From Colimorpha_A sp900556615 (GTDB taxonomy: Bacteria; Bacillota; Clostridia; Oscillospirales; CAG-272): a stretch of DNA of 64,000 nt. Positions within the stretch are counted from its first letter, which is position 1. Each line of letters starts with the position of its first letter. Under the pieces are notes generated by a model that saw nothing but the letters and a program-made list of their open reading frames with translations, made no database searches and was not told the origin of the DNA. Below, one piece after another: positions 16,604 through 25,447 of the stretch. A program made the position numbers and the translations under genes. Location: NCBI GenBank assembly GCA_963598415.1, contig CAVBUH010000073.1:62001-126000 (forward strand). Reading direction: 5' to 3'.

Positions 16604-17718
16604 TAAGAAATAAGGTAATCTTCCCAAAGAGAAGTCATATAATCAAGAGTTTCGGTATCGAGATTGCGAAAAGCGTATTTTTCATACGCCGAGGCAAAAT
16701 CATACCCTTCGGGATAAAGAACAGCAAGAGCCTCTTCGCCCATCTCTTCTTTATATTCTGCGCTGTTCAGCACGAGCGAATTGGGGGAGGAGTAGCAATG
16801 CATTAAAGAATTGGCAACGGCGGCGTCCTCTGTAAGCATAAAGTTAATATAGGCCTCAGCAGCCTCCTTGTGCTCGGAGGTTTTGAGAACGCACATCGCG
16901 TCTACGTATACGTTGGAATGCTCGGGGACAAAGAAACGAAGATCCACATTGTCTGCCTGTTCGCTTTGCATTGTAAGAAAGTCGCCGGCATAGTAAGCGC
17001 CGATCGCTGCCTCACCGGATTCCATCATATTGAAAATCTGATCCATAACAAGACTTTTGCGGAGCGGTATCTGCTCCTTAAGCTTTGCTACCGCGGTGTC
17101 CCAAACGGTTTTATCGTTTGAGTTTACATCAAGACCAAGCATATACATGGCAGTGCCGAAAGCATCGCGGGAATTATTGAATTGCAGTATTTCACCGCTA
17201 TACTTTTCGTTCCACATTACTTCCCATCCGGTGACATCGGCGGGATCAACCTCATTGGCATCGTAAATGATTCCGACTACGCCATAGGTATAGGGAACTG
17301 TGTATTTGTTTTCGAGATCATAGTGAAGATTTCTGTATTTCTCGTCAATGTTCTTATATTCGGGGATATTGTCGAAATTCAGCTCTGCCAGCATATCCTT
17401 TTCGATGAAATATTCGATCATATAGTCGGACGGCACGATGACATCGTATTTTACCGCGCCGGTTTCAAGCTTTGCGCGAAGACTTTCGTTGGAGTCGAAG
17501 GTTTCGTAATTGACACGGATTTTTTGACCGTAAGTTTCATAATACCATTTTTCAAATTCTTTATTTGTATTATAGGTTCCTTCCTCTCCGGTAGAGATGT
17601 ATTCGCCCCAGTTATATACATTGAGCACGATGGTGTTTTTATCGGAGCAGCCAGCAAGTGCCGTGACTGCGGCGGCGAGGAGAATAGCGGACAGAACCGC
17701 AATAATAATTTTTTTCAT
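16603..17718 (-). CDS. potD: Spermidine/putrescine ABC transporter substrate-binding lipoprotein PotD
   Basis: 371 residues. Signal peptide with lipobox LAGC (Cys about 23) places it on the outer face of the membrane. Family blocks are VLNVYNWGEYI, YDVIVPSDYMIEYFIEKDML, YTVPYTYGVVGIIYD, and a late DYLIS terminus. It delivers polyamines to PotB/PotC. Length fits PotD (about 350-370). Last gene of potABCD, 33 bp after potC. The TAA stop is completed by the first base of the abutting family A element. Confidence 0.93.
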   Translation of the reverse strand: MKKIIIAVLSAILLAAAVTALAGCSDKNTIVLNVYNWGEYISTGEEGTYNTNKEFEKWYYETYGQKIRVNYETFDSNESLRAKLETGAVKYDVIVPSDYMIEYFIEKDMLAELNFDNIPEYKNIDEKYRNLHYDLENKYTVPYTYGVVGIIYDANEVDPADVTGWEVMWNEKYSGEILQFNNSRDAFGTAMYMLGLDVNSNDKTVWDTAVAKLKEQIPLRKSLVMDQIFNMMESGEAAIGAYYAGDFLTMQSEQADNVDLRFFVPEHSNVYVDAMCVLKTSEHKEAAEAYINFMLTEDAAVANSLMHCYSSPNSLVLNSAEYKEEMGEEALAVLYPEGYDFASAYEKYAFRNLDTETLDYMTSLWEDYLIS

Positions 17719-17751
17719 TGATTCTTATATCCTTTCAAGATGCATTTACAG

Positions 17752-18615
17752 TCAGAGAGACCGGTTTCCTGATGTTGTTTCACCGCGGTTGAGGCTTTTT
17801 CTTATTTTAGCCTGTTTTCTTTCATCGCGGGAACTGATAATATTGGTAGATATGAGCAGAACAAGTATTACTACAAAAATGATGGTCGCAAGGGCATATA
17901 TCTTCGGAGTAACGGTTTTCTTTGTCATTCCGTAGATAAGAAGAGGCAGAGTCTGGAAGCTGCTCCCTTTCGTGAAATAGCTGATTACGAAATCGTCGAG
18001 CGACATTGTGAACGCCATAAGTCCTCCCGTCATGACTCCCGGCATAATTTCAGGAAGCTCAACCTTGAAAAAAGACTGTATCGGCGTGCACCCAAGATCA
18101 AGAGCCGCCTCGGGCATGGATTTGTCCATTTGGTTGAATTTCGGCATTACCGAAAGAATGACATAAGGGAGACAGAAGGTAATATGCGCAATCAGCATTG
18201 TCCAAAAGCTTAAAGATTCCGAAAACTTCAGCAGCGTGCCGACGAATACAAACATAAGCATAAGCGAGATACCGGTAATGATATCAGGGTTCATCATAGG
18301 AATGTTCGTTACGGTCATAACAGCGGATTTCAGAAGCTTTTTCCGCATTTTGCAGATGCCGTAAGCGGCAGCCGTTCCCATAACGGTGGAAATGACGGAG
18401 GATACTACGGCGAGTACGACAGAGTTGCGCAGCGCAGTGAGTGTTGCGCCGTCCTCAAACAGGTTTTTATACCATCTGAGGGAGAAGCCCGACATATTGA
18501 CGGTGCTTTTTGAAGAATTAAAGGAGAAAACGATCAATACGGCGATAGGAGCAAAAAGGAAGACAAAGAGTAAAGTGATATATAGGGATGAAACAAATTT
18601 ATTTTTCTTTTTCAC
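17752..18615 (-). CDS. potC: Spermidine/putrescine ABC transporter permease PotC
   Basis: 287-residue inner-membrane permease with about six helices. The coupling motif to the ATPase is seen as EAALDLGCTPIQSFFKVELPEI (around residues 170-190), followed by MAFTMSLDDFVISYF, a PotC hallmark. It overlaps potB by 4 bp (ATGA). The basic C-terminal tail follows the last helix. Confidence 0.94.
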   Translation of the reverse strand: MKKKNKFVSSLYITLLFVFLFAPIAVLIVFSFNSSKSTVNMSGFSLRWYKNLFEDGATLTALRNSVVLAVVSSVISTVMGTAAAYGICKMRKKLLKSAVMTVTNIPMMNPDIITGISLMLMFVFVGTLLKFSESLSFWTMLIAHITFCLPYVILSVMPKFNQMDKSMPEAALDLGCTPIQSFFKVELPEIMPGVMTGGLMAFTMSLDDFVISYFTKGSSFQTLPLLIYGMTKKTVTPKIYALATIIFVVILVLLISTNIISSRDERKQAKIRKSLNRGETTSGNRSL

Positions 18616-19469
18616 GGCATAAGTCCCCCTCCACTGCTGTTATCGGAAAATTTGTCCATTACGAACATTCCGGCAAGAAGAATGACCATCAGTACAAAGG
18701 AGATCGCTGCCGCCATATGAAGATTGTTGGAATTGAACTGTGTTTCGATCGCGTCTCCGATCAGATAGAAATTTCCGCCTCCGAGCTTCTGAGAAATATA
18801 AAATGTAGATATTGAGGGGACGAAAACCATCATGATGCCCGAAATGACGCCGGGAATACTCTGAGGAATAACAACCTTTCGGATGACCGCAAAGGGATTG
18901 CAGCCAAGATCCGACGCTGCCTCGACCAGACGATTGTCAAGCTTTGTCATAATCGAATAAATCGGAAGTATCATATAGGGAAGATAATCGTATACCATTC
19001 CGACGACAACCGCTCCCTCGGTGTACATAAGCTTAAGAGGACCGATACCTATTGTACCGAGCAGGCTGTTGATGATCCCGGTATCCTGAAGGAGAACCAT
19101 CCATGCATAGGTGCGGATAAGAAAGTTCATCCACATGGGGAGCATAATCAGCATAATCAGTATTTTTTGCTTTTTCGGGTTGGTACGCGCGATGAAATAT
19201 GCCGCAGGATATCCGATAAGCAGGCAGATTGCGGTTGCAATCAGCGCAAGCTTGACGGATCTCCCTAATATAGTAAGATACTTCGGTGTAAAAATTGCCT
19301 TTATATTTTCAAGCGTAAAGGCAAAGCTTCGATCGGTGAAGGAATAATAAGCCACAAAAATAAGAGGGATTATAATAAACAGTACCGCCCAGAACAGGTA
19401 AGGCGCGGCGGCAATGCGCTGAAGGAGCGAACGTGTTACCGATCTTTTAGGGGTTTTGGTTCGATTCAT
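18612..19469 (-). CDS. potB: Spermidine/putrescine ABC transporter permease PotB
   Basis: 285-residue permease partner of PotC. Hydrophobic helices begin at APYLFWAVLFIIIPLIF; PMWMNFLIRTYAWMVLL is a PotB/PotH-type block, and the EAA loop reads EAASDLGCNPFAVIRKV. It starts 3 nt after potA and overlaps potC, so the three are translated together. Confidence 0.94.
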   Translation of the reverse strand: MNRTKTPKRSVTRSLLQRIAAAPYLFWAVLFIIIPLIFVAYYSFTDRSFAFTLENIKAIFTPKYLTILGRSVKLALIATAICLLIGYPAAYFIARTNPKKQKILIMLIMLPMWMNFLIRTYAWMVLLQDTGIINSLLGTIGIGPLKLMYTEGAVVVGMVYDYLPYMILPIYSIMTKLDNRLVEAASDLGCNPFAVIRKVVIPQSIPGVISGIMMVFVPSISTFYISQKLGGGNFYLIGDAIETQFNSNNLHMAAAISFVLMVILLAGMFVMDKFSDNSSGGGLMP

Positions 19470-19472
19470 GCT

Positions 19473-20603
19473 TCATTCCTCCTCCGGTTCTTCGGCATCG
19501 GAAAGATGCTCCATTTCTTCGGAAAAGGTGGAATAATCACCGAACATACCGGAAAATTCCGATTTCTTCATAACATGAATGGCATCCGGTTCTATATATA
19601 TACCGATAAGGGAGCCGCTTTCCACATAGTCAGTGGTTTGTATCATCCACTTAAAGCCCCCGATATCGACGATAATCTCAAAATGGACGCCCTTGAAGGT
19701 GACGCTGGAAACTATACCGGTCAGCATTCCTCGTTCGGGAGAAACCACATCAACATCCTCGGGACGGACAACCACGTCAACCGGTTCGCGTTTCATAAAG
19801 CCCGAATCGAGACAGCGAAACCTTTTTCCGGAAAATGAGACATAGTAGTCGTCGATCATCTGTCCGTCGAGAATGTTGCTTTCACCGATAAAATCGGCGA
19901 CAAACGCGTTCTGAGGCTCGTTGTATATGTCCTCCGGCGTTCCGATTTGCTGTATTTCTCCGTTATCCATAACGACAACAATGTCACTCATCGAAAGGGC
20001 TTCTTCCTGATCATGCGTGACATAAACAAAGGTGATTCCCATTCTTTGCTGTATATTTTTAAGCTCAAACTGCATGTCCTTTCGAAGCTTCAGATCGAGG
20101 GCTCCGAGAGGCTCGTCAAGAAGCAGTACGCGGGGCTCGTTGATAAGCGCGCGCGCAATGGCGACACGTTGCTGCTGACCGCCGGAAAGAGTGCTTATAC
20201 TTCGTTTTTCAAAGCCCTTGAGATTCACGAGTTCAAGCATTTCCTGTACTTTTGCGGTAAGACCGGCTCCGGATGCTCCCCTGAGTTTGGGACCGAACGC
20301 AATATTATCAAAAACATTCAAATGGGGAAACAGCGCGTATTTCTGAAATACGGTATTTACCGGCCGCTTGTATGGGGGAACGTCGTTTACGGCTTTCCCG
20401 TCAAAATAAACGGTGCCCTCATCGGGATTTTCGAATCCGCCGATAATTCTTAGGGTAGTAGTCTTTCCGCATCCCGACGGACCGAGCAGAGTGACAAATT
20501 CCTTATCCCCGATAGAGAGATTGATTCCTTTAAGAACCTGCTCTCCGTCAAAGGATTTTACGATGTTTTCCAATTGAATGATCTTATCCGCGTTGTTGTT
20601 CAT
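19473..20603 (-). CDS. potA: Spermidine/putrescine ABC transporter ATP-binding protein PotA
   Basis: 376-residue ATPase. Walker A GPSGCGKTT (about residues 38-46), signature LSGGQQQRVAIARAL, Walker B VLLLDEPLGALD, H-loop VYVTHDQEEAL. The C-terminal TOBE-type domain (about 285-355, with DVVVRPEDVDVV) is the regulatory part of this transporter class. First gene of potABCD, preceded by a GC-rich structured leader and a TTGCAT-17-TACAAT promoter. Confidence 0.95.
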   Translation of the reverse strand: MNNNADKIIQLENIVKSFDGEQVLKGINLSIGDKEFVTLLGPSGCGKTTTLRIIGGFENPDEGTVYFDGKAVNDVPPYKRPVNTVFQKYALFPHLNVFDNIAFGPKLRGASGAGLTAKVQEMLELVNLKGFEKRSISTLSGGQQQRVAIARALINEPRVLLLDEPLGALDLKLRKDMQFELKNIQQRMGITFVYVTHDQEEALSMSDIVVVMDNGEIQQIGTPEDIYNEPQNAFVADFIGESNILDGQMIDDYYVSFSGKRFRCLDSGFMKREPVDVVVRPEDVDVVSPERGMLTGIVSSVTFKGVHFEIIVDIGGFKWMIQTTDYVESGSLIGIYIEPDAIHVMKKSEFSGMFGDYSTFSEEMEHLSDAEEPEEE

Positions 20604-20766
20604 TTCTCACTTATCAACCGCCTTTCGCAGTATATTTACGAAATTTCCGACGCAGTATTCTGCCGTATCAACACAAAAAAAGTATTGACGCGAAAAGCCG
20701 TTCCGAACGGAGCAAGCTCCGCCCTCCGCGCTGCTGCGCGGCAATCCTCTGCAGTTTCGGAAAATA
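20604..20766 (-). promoter_or_regulatory. Structured 5' leader of potABCD
   Basis: About 160 nt between the predicted transcription start and potA. It contains close hairpins: CCGCGC / GCGCGG and CGGAGC / GCTCCG on the minus strand. No known riboswitch was recognised; possible cis-regulation is inference. Confidence 0.35.
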
Positions 20767-20773
20767 CGGTTAC

Positions 20774-20802
20774 ATTGTAACAGACAATAACATAAAATGC
20801 AA
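20774..20802 (-). promoter_or_regulatory. SigA-type promoter of potABCD
   Basis: Minus strand TTGCAT, 17-nt spacer, TACAAT. Confidence 0.55.
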
Positions 20803-20906
20803 TAGTTTTCGTAAAATTTCTTGAAAATTTGTCATTATTCCATATTATAGGCGATTAAACGCGGTTTTATTTAAATATATTAGGGAAAACTCTTATATTC
20901 TTGAGT

Positions 20907-21521
20907 TTACTCCGTTTTCTTGCGGTGGGTGTCTCTGACAAATACCGAGACAAACAGTGCGCAGGAAATAATAAAAAGAGAGGGATTTCCGTTGTTTACA
21001 AAAAGGATGTAAACGGCAGCCGTCCACATTAAAAAAAGTCCGGCAAAGGAGGTCGCTTTAAGCGTAGAATCTGCCTTCTCTCCGTTTGAAATTATGCAGA
21101 TAATACCCCGTAGAATTCCTCCACCGTCAAGCCCTTCTACAGGTATGAGATTGGTGATGACGAGTGTAAGATTACAGGCGATTATCCACTCTCTCAGTTC
21201 ACTTGCCGGCATGAGCAGCGCAGAGAGTGCTGCTGCGGCGTTTACCGCCGCTCCTGCTGCCGATATAATAATATCCTTACGGTAAGAACGGAGAGGATGA
21301 TTCAGCTTCATGTCTGCCCCGAAGGGATATACGGTGATTTCCGTTATACCGATGCCGCAAAGACCTGCCGCCGTCATATGTCCAAGCTCGTGAAGCAGCG
21401 CTGCGCCGAGGGTTATCAGGGTAAATATACTTTTGTCATATATAATAAGAAAAGCATAAAAAAGAATACTGGGGAAGGGGATTCTGATTTTCATTTTATC
21501 TTTGTGTTTTTTATTTTTCAA
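20907..21521 (-). CDS. Site-2-protease-like M50 metallopeptidase
   Basis: About 204 residues, hydrophobic, with the zinc motif LLHELGHMTAAGLCG in the second helix and the third-ligand region NLIPVEGLDGGGIL. This is the compact SpoIVFB-like S2P layout; SpoIVFB processes pro-sigma-K during sporulation, but no sigK or spoIVFA is nearby, so the substrate is unknown. A TTG at 21521 with AGGTGA upstream is the best supported start; ATG at 21494 lacks a good ribosome site. Confidence 0.85.
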   Translation of the reverse strand: MKNKKHKDKMKIRIPFPSILFYAFLIIYDKSIFTLITLGAALLHELGHMTAAGLCGIGITEITVYPFGADMKLNHPLRSYRKDIIISAAGAAVNAAAALSALLMPASELREWIIACNLTLVITNLIPVEGLDGGGILRGIICIISNGEKADSTLKATSFAGLFLMWTAAVYILFVNNGNPSLFIISCALFVSVFVRDTHRKKTE

Positions 21522-21572
21522 GCTATTGTCACCTGTATATTTATGTGATATAATATAAATAGTGTATGTATA

Positions 21573-21771
21573 GTCGATTGTAAAAGTCAGCAAATAAAAT
21601 TCCGTTTTGTTTTTTCAGCGGATTTTCCGATGAAAAACACTTTTAAGACGAGCAAGGAGAGTTTGCATGCCGAGAGGAGCAGTCAAAACTCTGTGTTTTT
21701 TGACTGCGGCGATAAGCATGCGTAAACCTGCCTCAGCGTAATCGATTGTAAAACGGGATTTTACAATCGCC
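21573..21771 (+). repeat. Family C repeat, copy C2
   Basis: 199 bp, ends GTCGATTGTAAAA / TTTTACAATCGCC, flanked by TA (21571-21572 and 21772-21773). It sits between the divergent M50 and hemW genes and ends about 30 bp before hemW, so it occupies both promoter regions. Confidence 0.8.
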
Positions 21772-21803
21772 TAATAATGTATGTACTTACGGAGGAAGCC
21801 CAT

Positions 21804-22991
21804 ATGACCGATAAAACTCTCGGGTTGTATTTTCACATACCTTTCTGTATCAGTAAATGCCCCTATTGCGATTTTTATTCCGGAACCGATGTTTCTCTTG
21901 CGTCAAGATATGCCGACGCTTTGGTGCTTCATATGGAGGATTATTCGGGAAGCGCGTCCCCCTATGATGTTGATACAGTGTTTTTTGGCGGCGGCACGCC
22001 TACCGTGATGCCGGTATCCCGTCTCCTTGATATCATTGACGGTATATACGATAATTTTTCTCTTCGGGAGGATACCGAATTTACCGTAGAAGCAAATCCT
22101 GCGACCGTTTCGGCATCCGGACTTCGAAAGCTTCGCCGGGCGGGGGTAAACAGGCTCAGTATGGGGCTTCAGAGCACAGATGAGGCAGAGCTTAGGGCTC
22201 TCGGCAGAATCCATACTTTCGAGGATTTTCGGGAAAGCTACAGGGAAGCAAGAAAAGCTGGCTTTAAAAATATAAATGCGGATCTGATGTACGGAATACC
22301 GGGACAGAGTGCGGAAAGCCTTATGAAAAGCCTGAAAAGGCTTTGCGAGCTGGAACCGGAGCATATATCGCTGTACGGTTTGCGTATAGAGGACGAGACT
22401 CCTTATGCCAAAAGAAAAGACAGCTTACAGCTTCCGGGAGAAGACGAGGAATGTGAGATGTATTTCCGCGCGGTGGAGTTTCTGAACCGAAACGGCTGGG
22501 CGCAGTATGAGATCAGCAACTTCGCCAAGCCGGGAAAGCAATGCCTTCATAATCTTCGTTATTGGAACAGCGAGGAGTATCTCGGCTTTGGACCGGGAGC
22601 GCATTCCTATTTCGGAGGACGCAGGTTTGCTTATCGCCGCAATACGGAGGATTATATCAGAAATCTCGAATATCCCGGAAGCGTTTCCGATATTCTGTCT
22701 GAGGATTATGCGATAAAGCCGTCGGAAAGGCTGGGTGAGTATGTCATGCTGAGAATGAGACTTACCGAAGGCGTTGATACCGGAGATTTCGCCGCAAAAT
22801 TCGGAGTCAGCTTTGAAAAAATGTTTGCAAAATACCTGCCTATGTATCTTGATAACGGCTTTATGAAAAACAAGGGCAGAAAGTATTTCTTTACCCCCAA
22901 AGGGATGTTTGTATCCAATTATATTTTGTCGGCAATGCTGGATTTTGACAGCGATATCATTAAGGGCGTGGCGGACGGAAGCGACAGATAA
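21804..22991 (+). CDS. hemW: Radical SAM heme chaperone HemW
   Basis: About 395 residues. The radical SAM cluster motif CISKCPYCDF (CxxxCxxC) lies near residue 15, followed by FFGGGTPTV (the SAM-binding GGE-like loop), EANPATV, and HNLRYWNSEEYLGFGPGAHS typical of HemW rather than HemN. HemW binds heme and hands it to acceptor proteins. The family was formerly misnamed coproporphyrinogen oxidase. ATG at 21804 has GGAGG 8 nt upstream. In many Firmicutes hemW follows lepA and precedes hrcA; neither is here. Confidence 0.93.
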   Translation: MTDKTLGLYFHIPFCISKCPYCDFYSGTDVSLASRYADALVLHMEDYSGSASPYDVDTVFFGGGTPTVMPVSRLLDIIDGIYDNFSLREDTEFTVEANPATVSASGLRKLRRAGVNRLSMGLQSTDEAELRALGRIHTFEDFRESYREARKAGFKNINADLMYGIPGQSAESLMKSLKRLCELEPEHISLYGLRIEDETPYAKRKDSLQLPGEDEECEMYFRAVEFLNRNGWAQYEISNFAKPGKQCLHNLRYWNSEEYLGFGPGAHSYFGGRRFAYRRNTEDYIRNLEYPGSVSDILSEDYAIKPSERLGEYVMLRMRLTEGVDTGDFAAKFGVSFEKMFAKYLPMYLDNGFMKNKGRKYFFTPKGMFVSNYILSAMLDFDSDIIKGVADGSDR

Positions 22992-23039
22992 AACGTCTTT
23001 TCGTTTCATTCGGCGGTGAACAAAAAATAAAATATGTTG

Positions 23040-23076
23040 TGGAGCTGTTCTGTTTTTTTAGACGGCTCCTTTTTTA
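23040..23076 (+). terminator. Terminator-like hairpin after hemW
   Basis: GGAGCTGTTCT and AGACGGCTCC arms followed by TTTTTT. Confidence 0.6.
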
Positions 23077-23170
23077 TGTCTACCGAACAAGTCAAAAAAG
23101 CAGCCGACGTGCGGCATTCAGAGTATTTTTGATTTGTCTGAGTGCAAGGTTTTTAAGCTAACTTATCTTA

Positions 23171-23351
23171 AGGCAATACCGAATACCGCTGGATACGCGG
23201 CTAACGCCTTTGTTGCGCATATGCTTGCCTCTATTTCGTCATACTTCACAAATTTCGTCGGCAGAGTAGTCACTCTTGCCTCCTCAATTTGTATTGTCTG
23301 ACGAAAAAACCAACGGCGCAGCTGCGCAACAATCACTGTGCGGTATTGCCT
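23171..23351 (+). repeat. Family A MITE, copy A3
   Basis: Full-length copy flanked by TA (23169-23170, 23352-23353). Its interior CGGCTAACGCCTTTGTTGCG and CACTCTTGCCTCCTCAATTT are close to the consensus. The rest of 22992-23714 shows no gene. Confidence 0.88.
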
Positions 23352-23714
23352 TAAAACCTTGCGCTTAGGTGCTGCGTTTTCATGAAGCGCAGCATGCAGT
23401 AGTTTATCAAGGAATGTCTACCCCATATAAAAACATCAATATACTGCTGTTTTGTAGGGGGATTTGTTGCACCAATCCTTCACAAAGCGAATGATTCAGC
23501 AGACATTTCTTTATAATCTCCCTTTCGCTGCCAAAGTATCGGCATAAACAGTAATGACTTTCTCCTGTGTTATCGGAATCAAAAACAGACGTCTCGTTTT
23601 AAGGAGAAACCGGACGTGAAACAACGGTACTCTCATACAAGTCAAACTTATCTTTCACGCTGTATTTACAGCATGGGAAGGAACTGATGTATATGCTTTT
23701 ACGGTAAGAGATGG

Positions 23715-24611
23715 CTAAATCATTGTGGGCGCATGCAGCAGAATTTTTCTGATCTGCGAATAAACAATTCCTCCGTCGCTTTCCGGCAAGGGATTTTTCC
23801 CATAGCCGCATTCAATGGTGAAGCCGGGGCGGTTAAATTCGAGAATATACCAATCTTTCAGTCCTCCGTAGCAGGCGGCCGGTTCCGGTTTTGCTACTTT
23901 ATAGCCGCTGAGCGCCGACATGCGTTCTGCGATGACGCTTCCGCCGGGAGGGACCAGTCCGTTATAGTCAGCGTATATTTCTCCGCCCTGCGTATGAAGT
24001 GCAAGGAGCATCGAAACATCTGTTGCTCTGATAAAGCCGCAGAGCGCCGAGGTTTCGGGCTCTGATTCGGGATAGGCTCCCGAAAAACGAGTCGGAGCGC
24101 CGCCGTGTATACCGAGCGACGGCTCAAGCAATTTATATTCGGCAAAGCCGGCATTGTAATTGTGATTGAGATCCACGCCTCTTCCGTTTGCCTGCCAGCG
24201 GGAAAAATCTCCGCCGCTCATAGAGGTCAGCCTTTCGGTGAGAGGGTTTAAAGAATCACAGCCGTGAATCTGAAGCTCCGCACCGTCAGGATTCAGCATG
24301 GGAATGACATAAATTTTTCGGGTTTCAAATATAATGTCGGCGTTTACACCGGATATTTTGGCTTTACCGGATACTGCCCGACAGTATTCCTCCAGATATT
24401 TTATAAGAATCAATGCAGTGAGCCATTCCATACCGTGATGCGTTCCGACATAAAGAAGGCTTTTTTTCCCGTTTCCTACGCTGACAAGGGGAATATCCCG
24501 CCCTACGAGACTTTTTCCGACTGTGCTTGCATGAATAAAGGGATATTTTGTCAGCAGACTGTCGATATCCGTACAAAGCCTTGAATAAGTGTATCCGTTT
24601 TTTTCCGACAT
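23715..24611 (-). CDS. M14-family zinc carboxypeptidase
   Basis: 298 residues. Zinc ligands in the M14 HxxE pattern: GTHHGMEW (about residues 57-64), with the distal His in LALHTQGGEIYAD; catalytic Glu in TIECGYGKNPL near the C-terminus. PMLNPDGAEL and the RGVDLNHNY substrate-binding block are also intact. Relatives cleave gamma-D-glutamyl-diaminopimelate bonds in cell-wall peptides. No signal peptide is visible, so a cytoplasmic role in muropeptide recycling is plausible but inferred. Confidence 0.9.
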   Translation of the reverse strand: MSEKNGYTYSRLCTDIDSLLTKYPFIHASTVGKSLVGRDIPLVSVGNGKKSLLYVGTHHGMEWLTALILIKYLEEYCRAVSGKAKISGVNADIIFETRKIYVIPMLNPDGAELQIHGCDSLNPLTERLTSMSGGDFSRWQANGRGVDLNHNYNAGFAEYKLLEPSLGIHGGAPTRFSGAYPESEPETSALCGFIRATDVSMLLALHTQGGEIYADYNGLVPPGGSVIAERMSALSGYKVAKPEPAACYGGLKDWYILEFNRPGFTIECGYGKNPLPESDGGIVYSQIRKILLHAPTMI

Positions 24612-24689
24612 ACCGGTTTTCCTCCGAGCTATATGTATTCTGTAAAATATATTCGTTGCGGTAGATTTTTATGAAAAACAGAAAAGATA

Positions 24690-24840
24690 AAGGAGACCTC
24701 TGAAACCTCACTGTCCCAATCCGGATCGGGCTGTTTTCCGTCATTCGTCAAAAAACTTGACCGGGTGTATACGCTGTCTGCGGAATTTTTGTTTTGACTG
24801 ACGATTGCCGTCTGTGAGCCTTGATTTATTAGAGGTATCC
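24690..24840 (-). repeat. Family E MITE, copy E2
   Basis: Reverse copy (left end AGGAGACCTCTGAAA, right end TAGAGGTATCC), bounded by TA at 24688-24689 and 24841-24842. The second TA is shared with the adjoining A4 element. Confidence 0.75.
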
Positions 24841-24842
24841 TA

Positions 24843-25015
24843 AGGCAACACCGCACAATGCACAGCTAACGCCTTTGTTGCGCATTTGCTTGCATCTTTT
24901 CCGTCATACTTCACAACTTTCGTCGGCAGAGAAGTCACTCTTGCCTCCTCAATTTGTATTGTCTGACGAAAAATCCGGCGGCACAACTGCACAACAATCA
25001 TTGTGCGGTATTGCC
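24843..25015 (+). repeat. Family A MITE, copy A4
   Basis: Full-length forward copy, TA at 24841-24842 and 25016-25017. It directly abuts E2, the two sharing one TA. Confidence 0.88.
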
Positions 25016-25026
25016 TATATTTTTTG

Positions 25027-25200
25027 TGCGGGCTGTTGCGTTAAGCAATAAGCTCTGCATTTTCCCGGTCGGGAAAATGTCGAATTGGGTGTTTTGACTG
25101 TATTTTCTTTGGATTATTATGAATTTAAATGGTCAAAATTGCGGATTTCATCCGCAAAACCCGACTTCGTGGGGCAGTCGCACGTTAGTGCGACTGCCCC
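25027..25200 (+). repeat. Family D multi-hairpin repeat, copy D1
   Basis: Four hairpins in order: GGGCTGTTGCG region, CATTTTCCCGG/TCGGGAAAATG, TGCGGATTTCATCCGCA, and GGGGCAGTCGCAC/GTGCGACTGCCCC. The same order occurs at 39018-39190 and inverted at 26567-26747. Confidence 0.8.
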
Positions 25201-25204
25201 TTGA

Positions 25205-25258
25205 ATCCCGAAAAATCTGACGGCGCATCTGTACTGTCATAACCCGGCGGTATTGCCC
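25205..25258 (+). repeat. Family A fragment, copy A5 (right end only)
   Basis: Only the last part of the A consensus is present (GAAAAATCTGACGGCGCATC..CGGTATTGCCC). The left part has been lost next to D1. Confidence 0.7.
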
Positions 25259-25395
25259 TAAAGGTTTTCCGATGGCGGTGTCACAATTTGCCGATGTAAC
25301 TTTTTGCGCGGTAAAGATGGCCCCAGTCATTATATTTTTGTAATCTATATGTCAGAGTTTTTCAAAAAAATCACATATTTTTCACACTTTTGTCA

Positions 25396-25423
25396 TTGTA
25401 CCATCAATGCAGAAATGTAAAAT
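25396..25423 (+). promoter_or_regulatory. Possible promoter of the VTC-domain gene
   Basis: TTGTAC, 16-nt spacer, TAAAAT, 25 bp before the start. The spacer is slightly short. Confidence 0.4.
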
Positions 25424-25447
25424 TTATTTCAGAAAAGGAGGATGTAT

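Noticed and set aside
24690..25258. Possible CRISPR array from clustered repeats
   Set aside because: The repeats are long, of different families, with no regular short spacers and no cas genes in the window.
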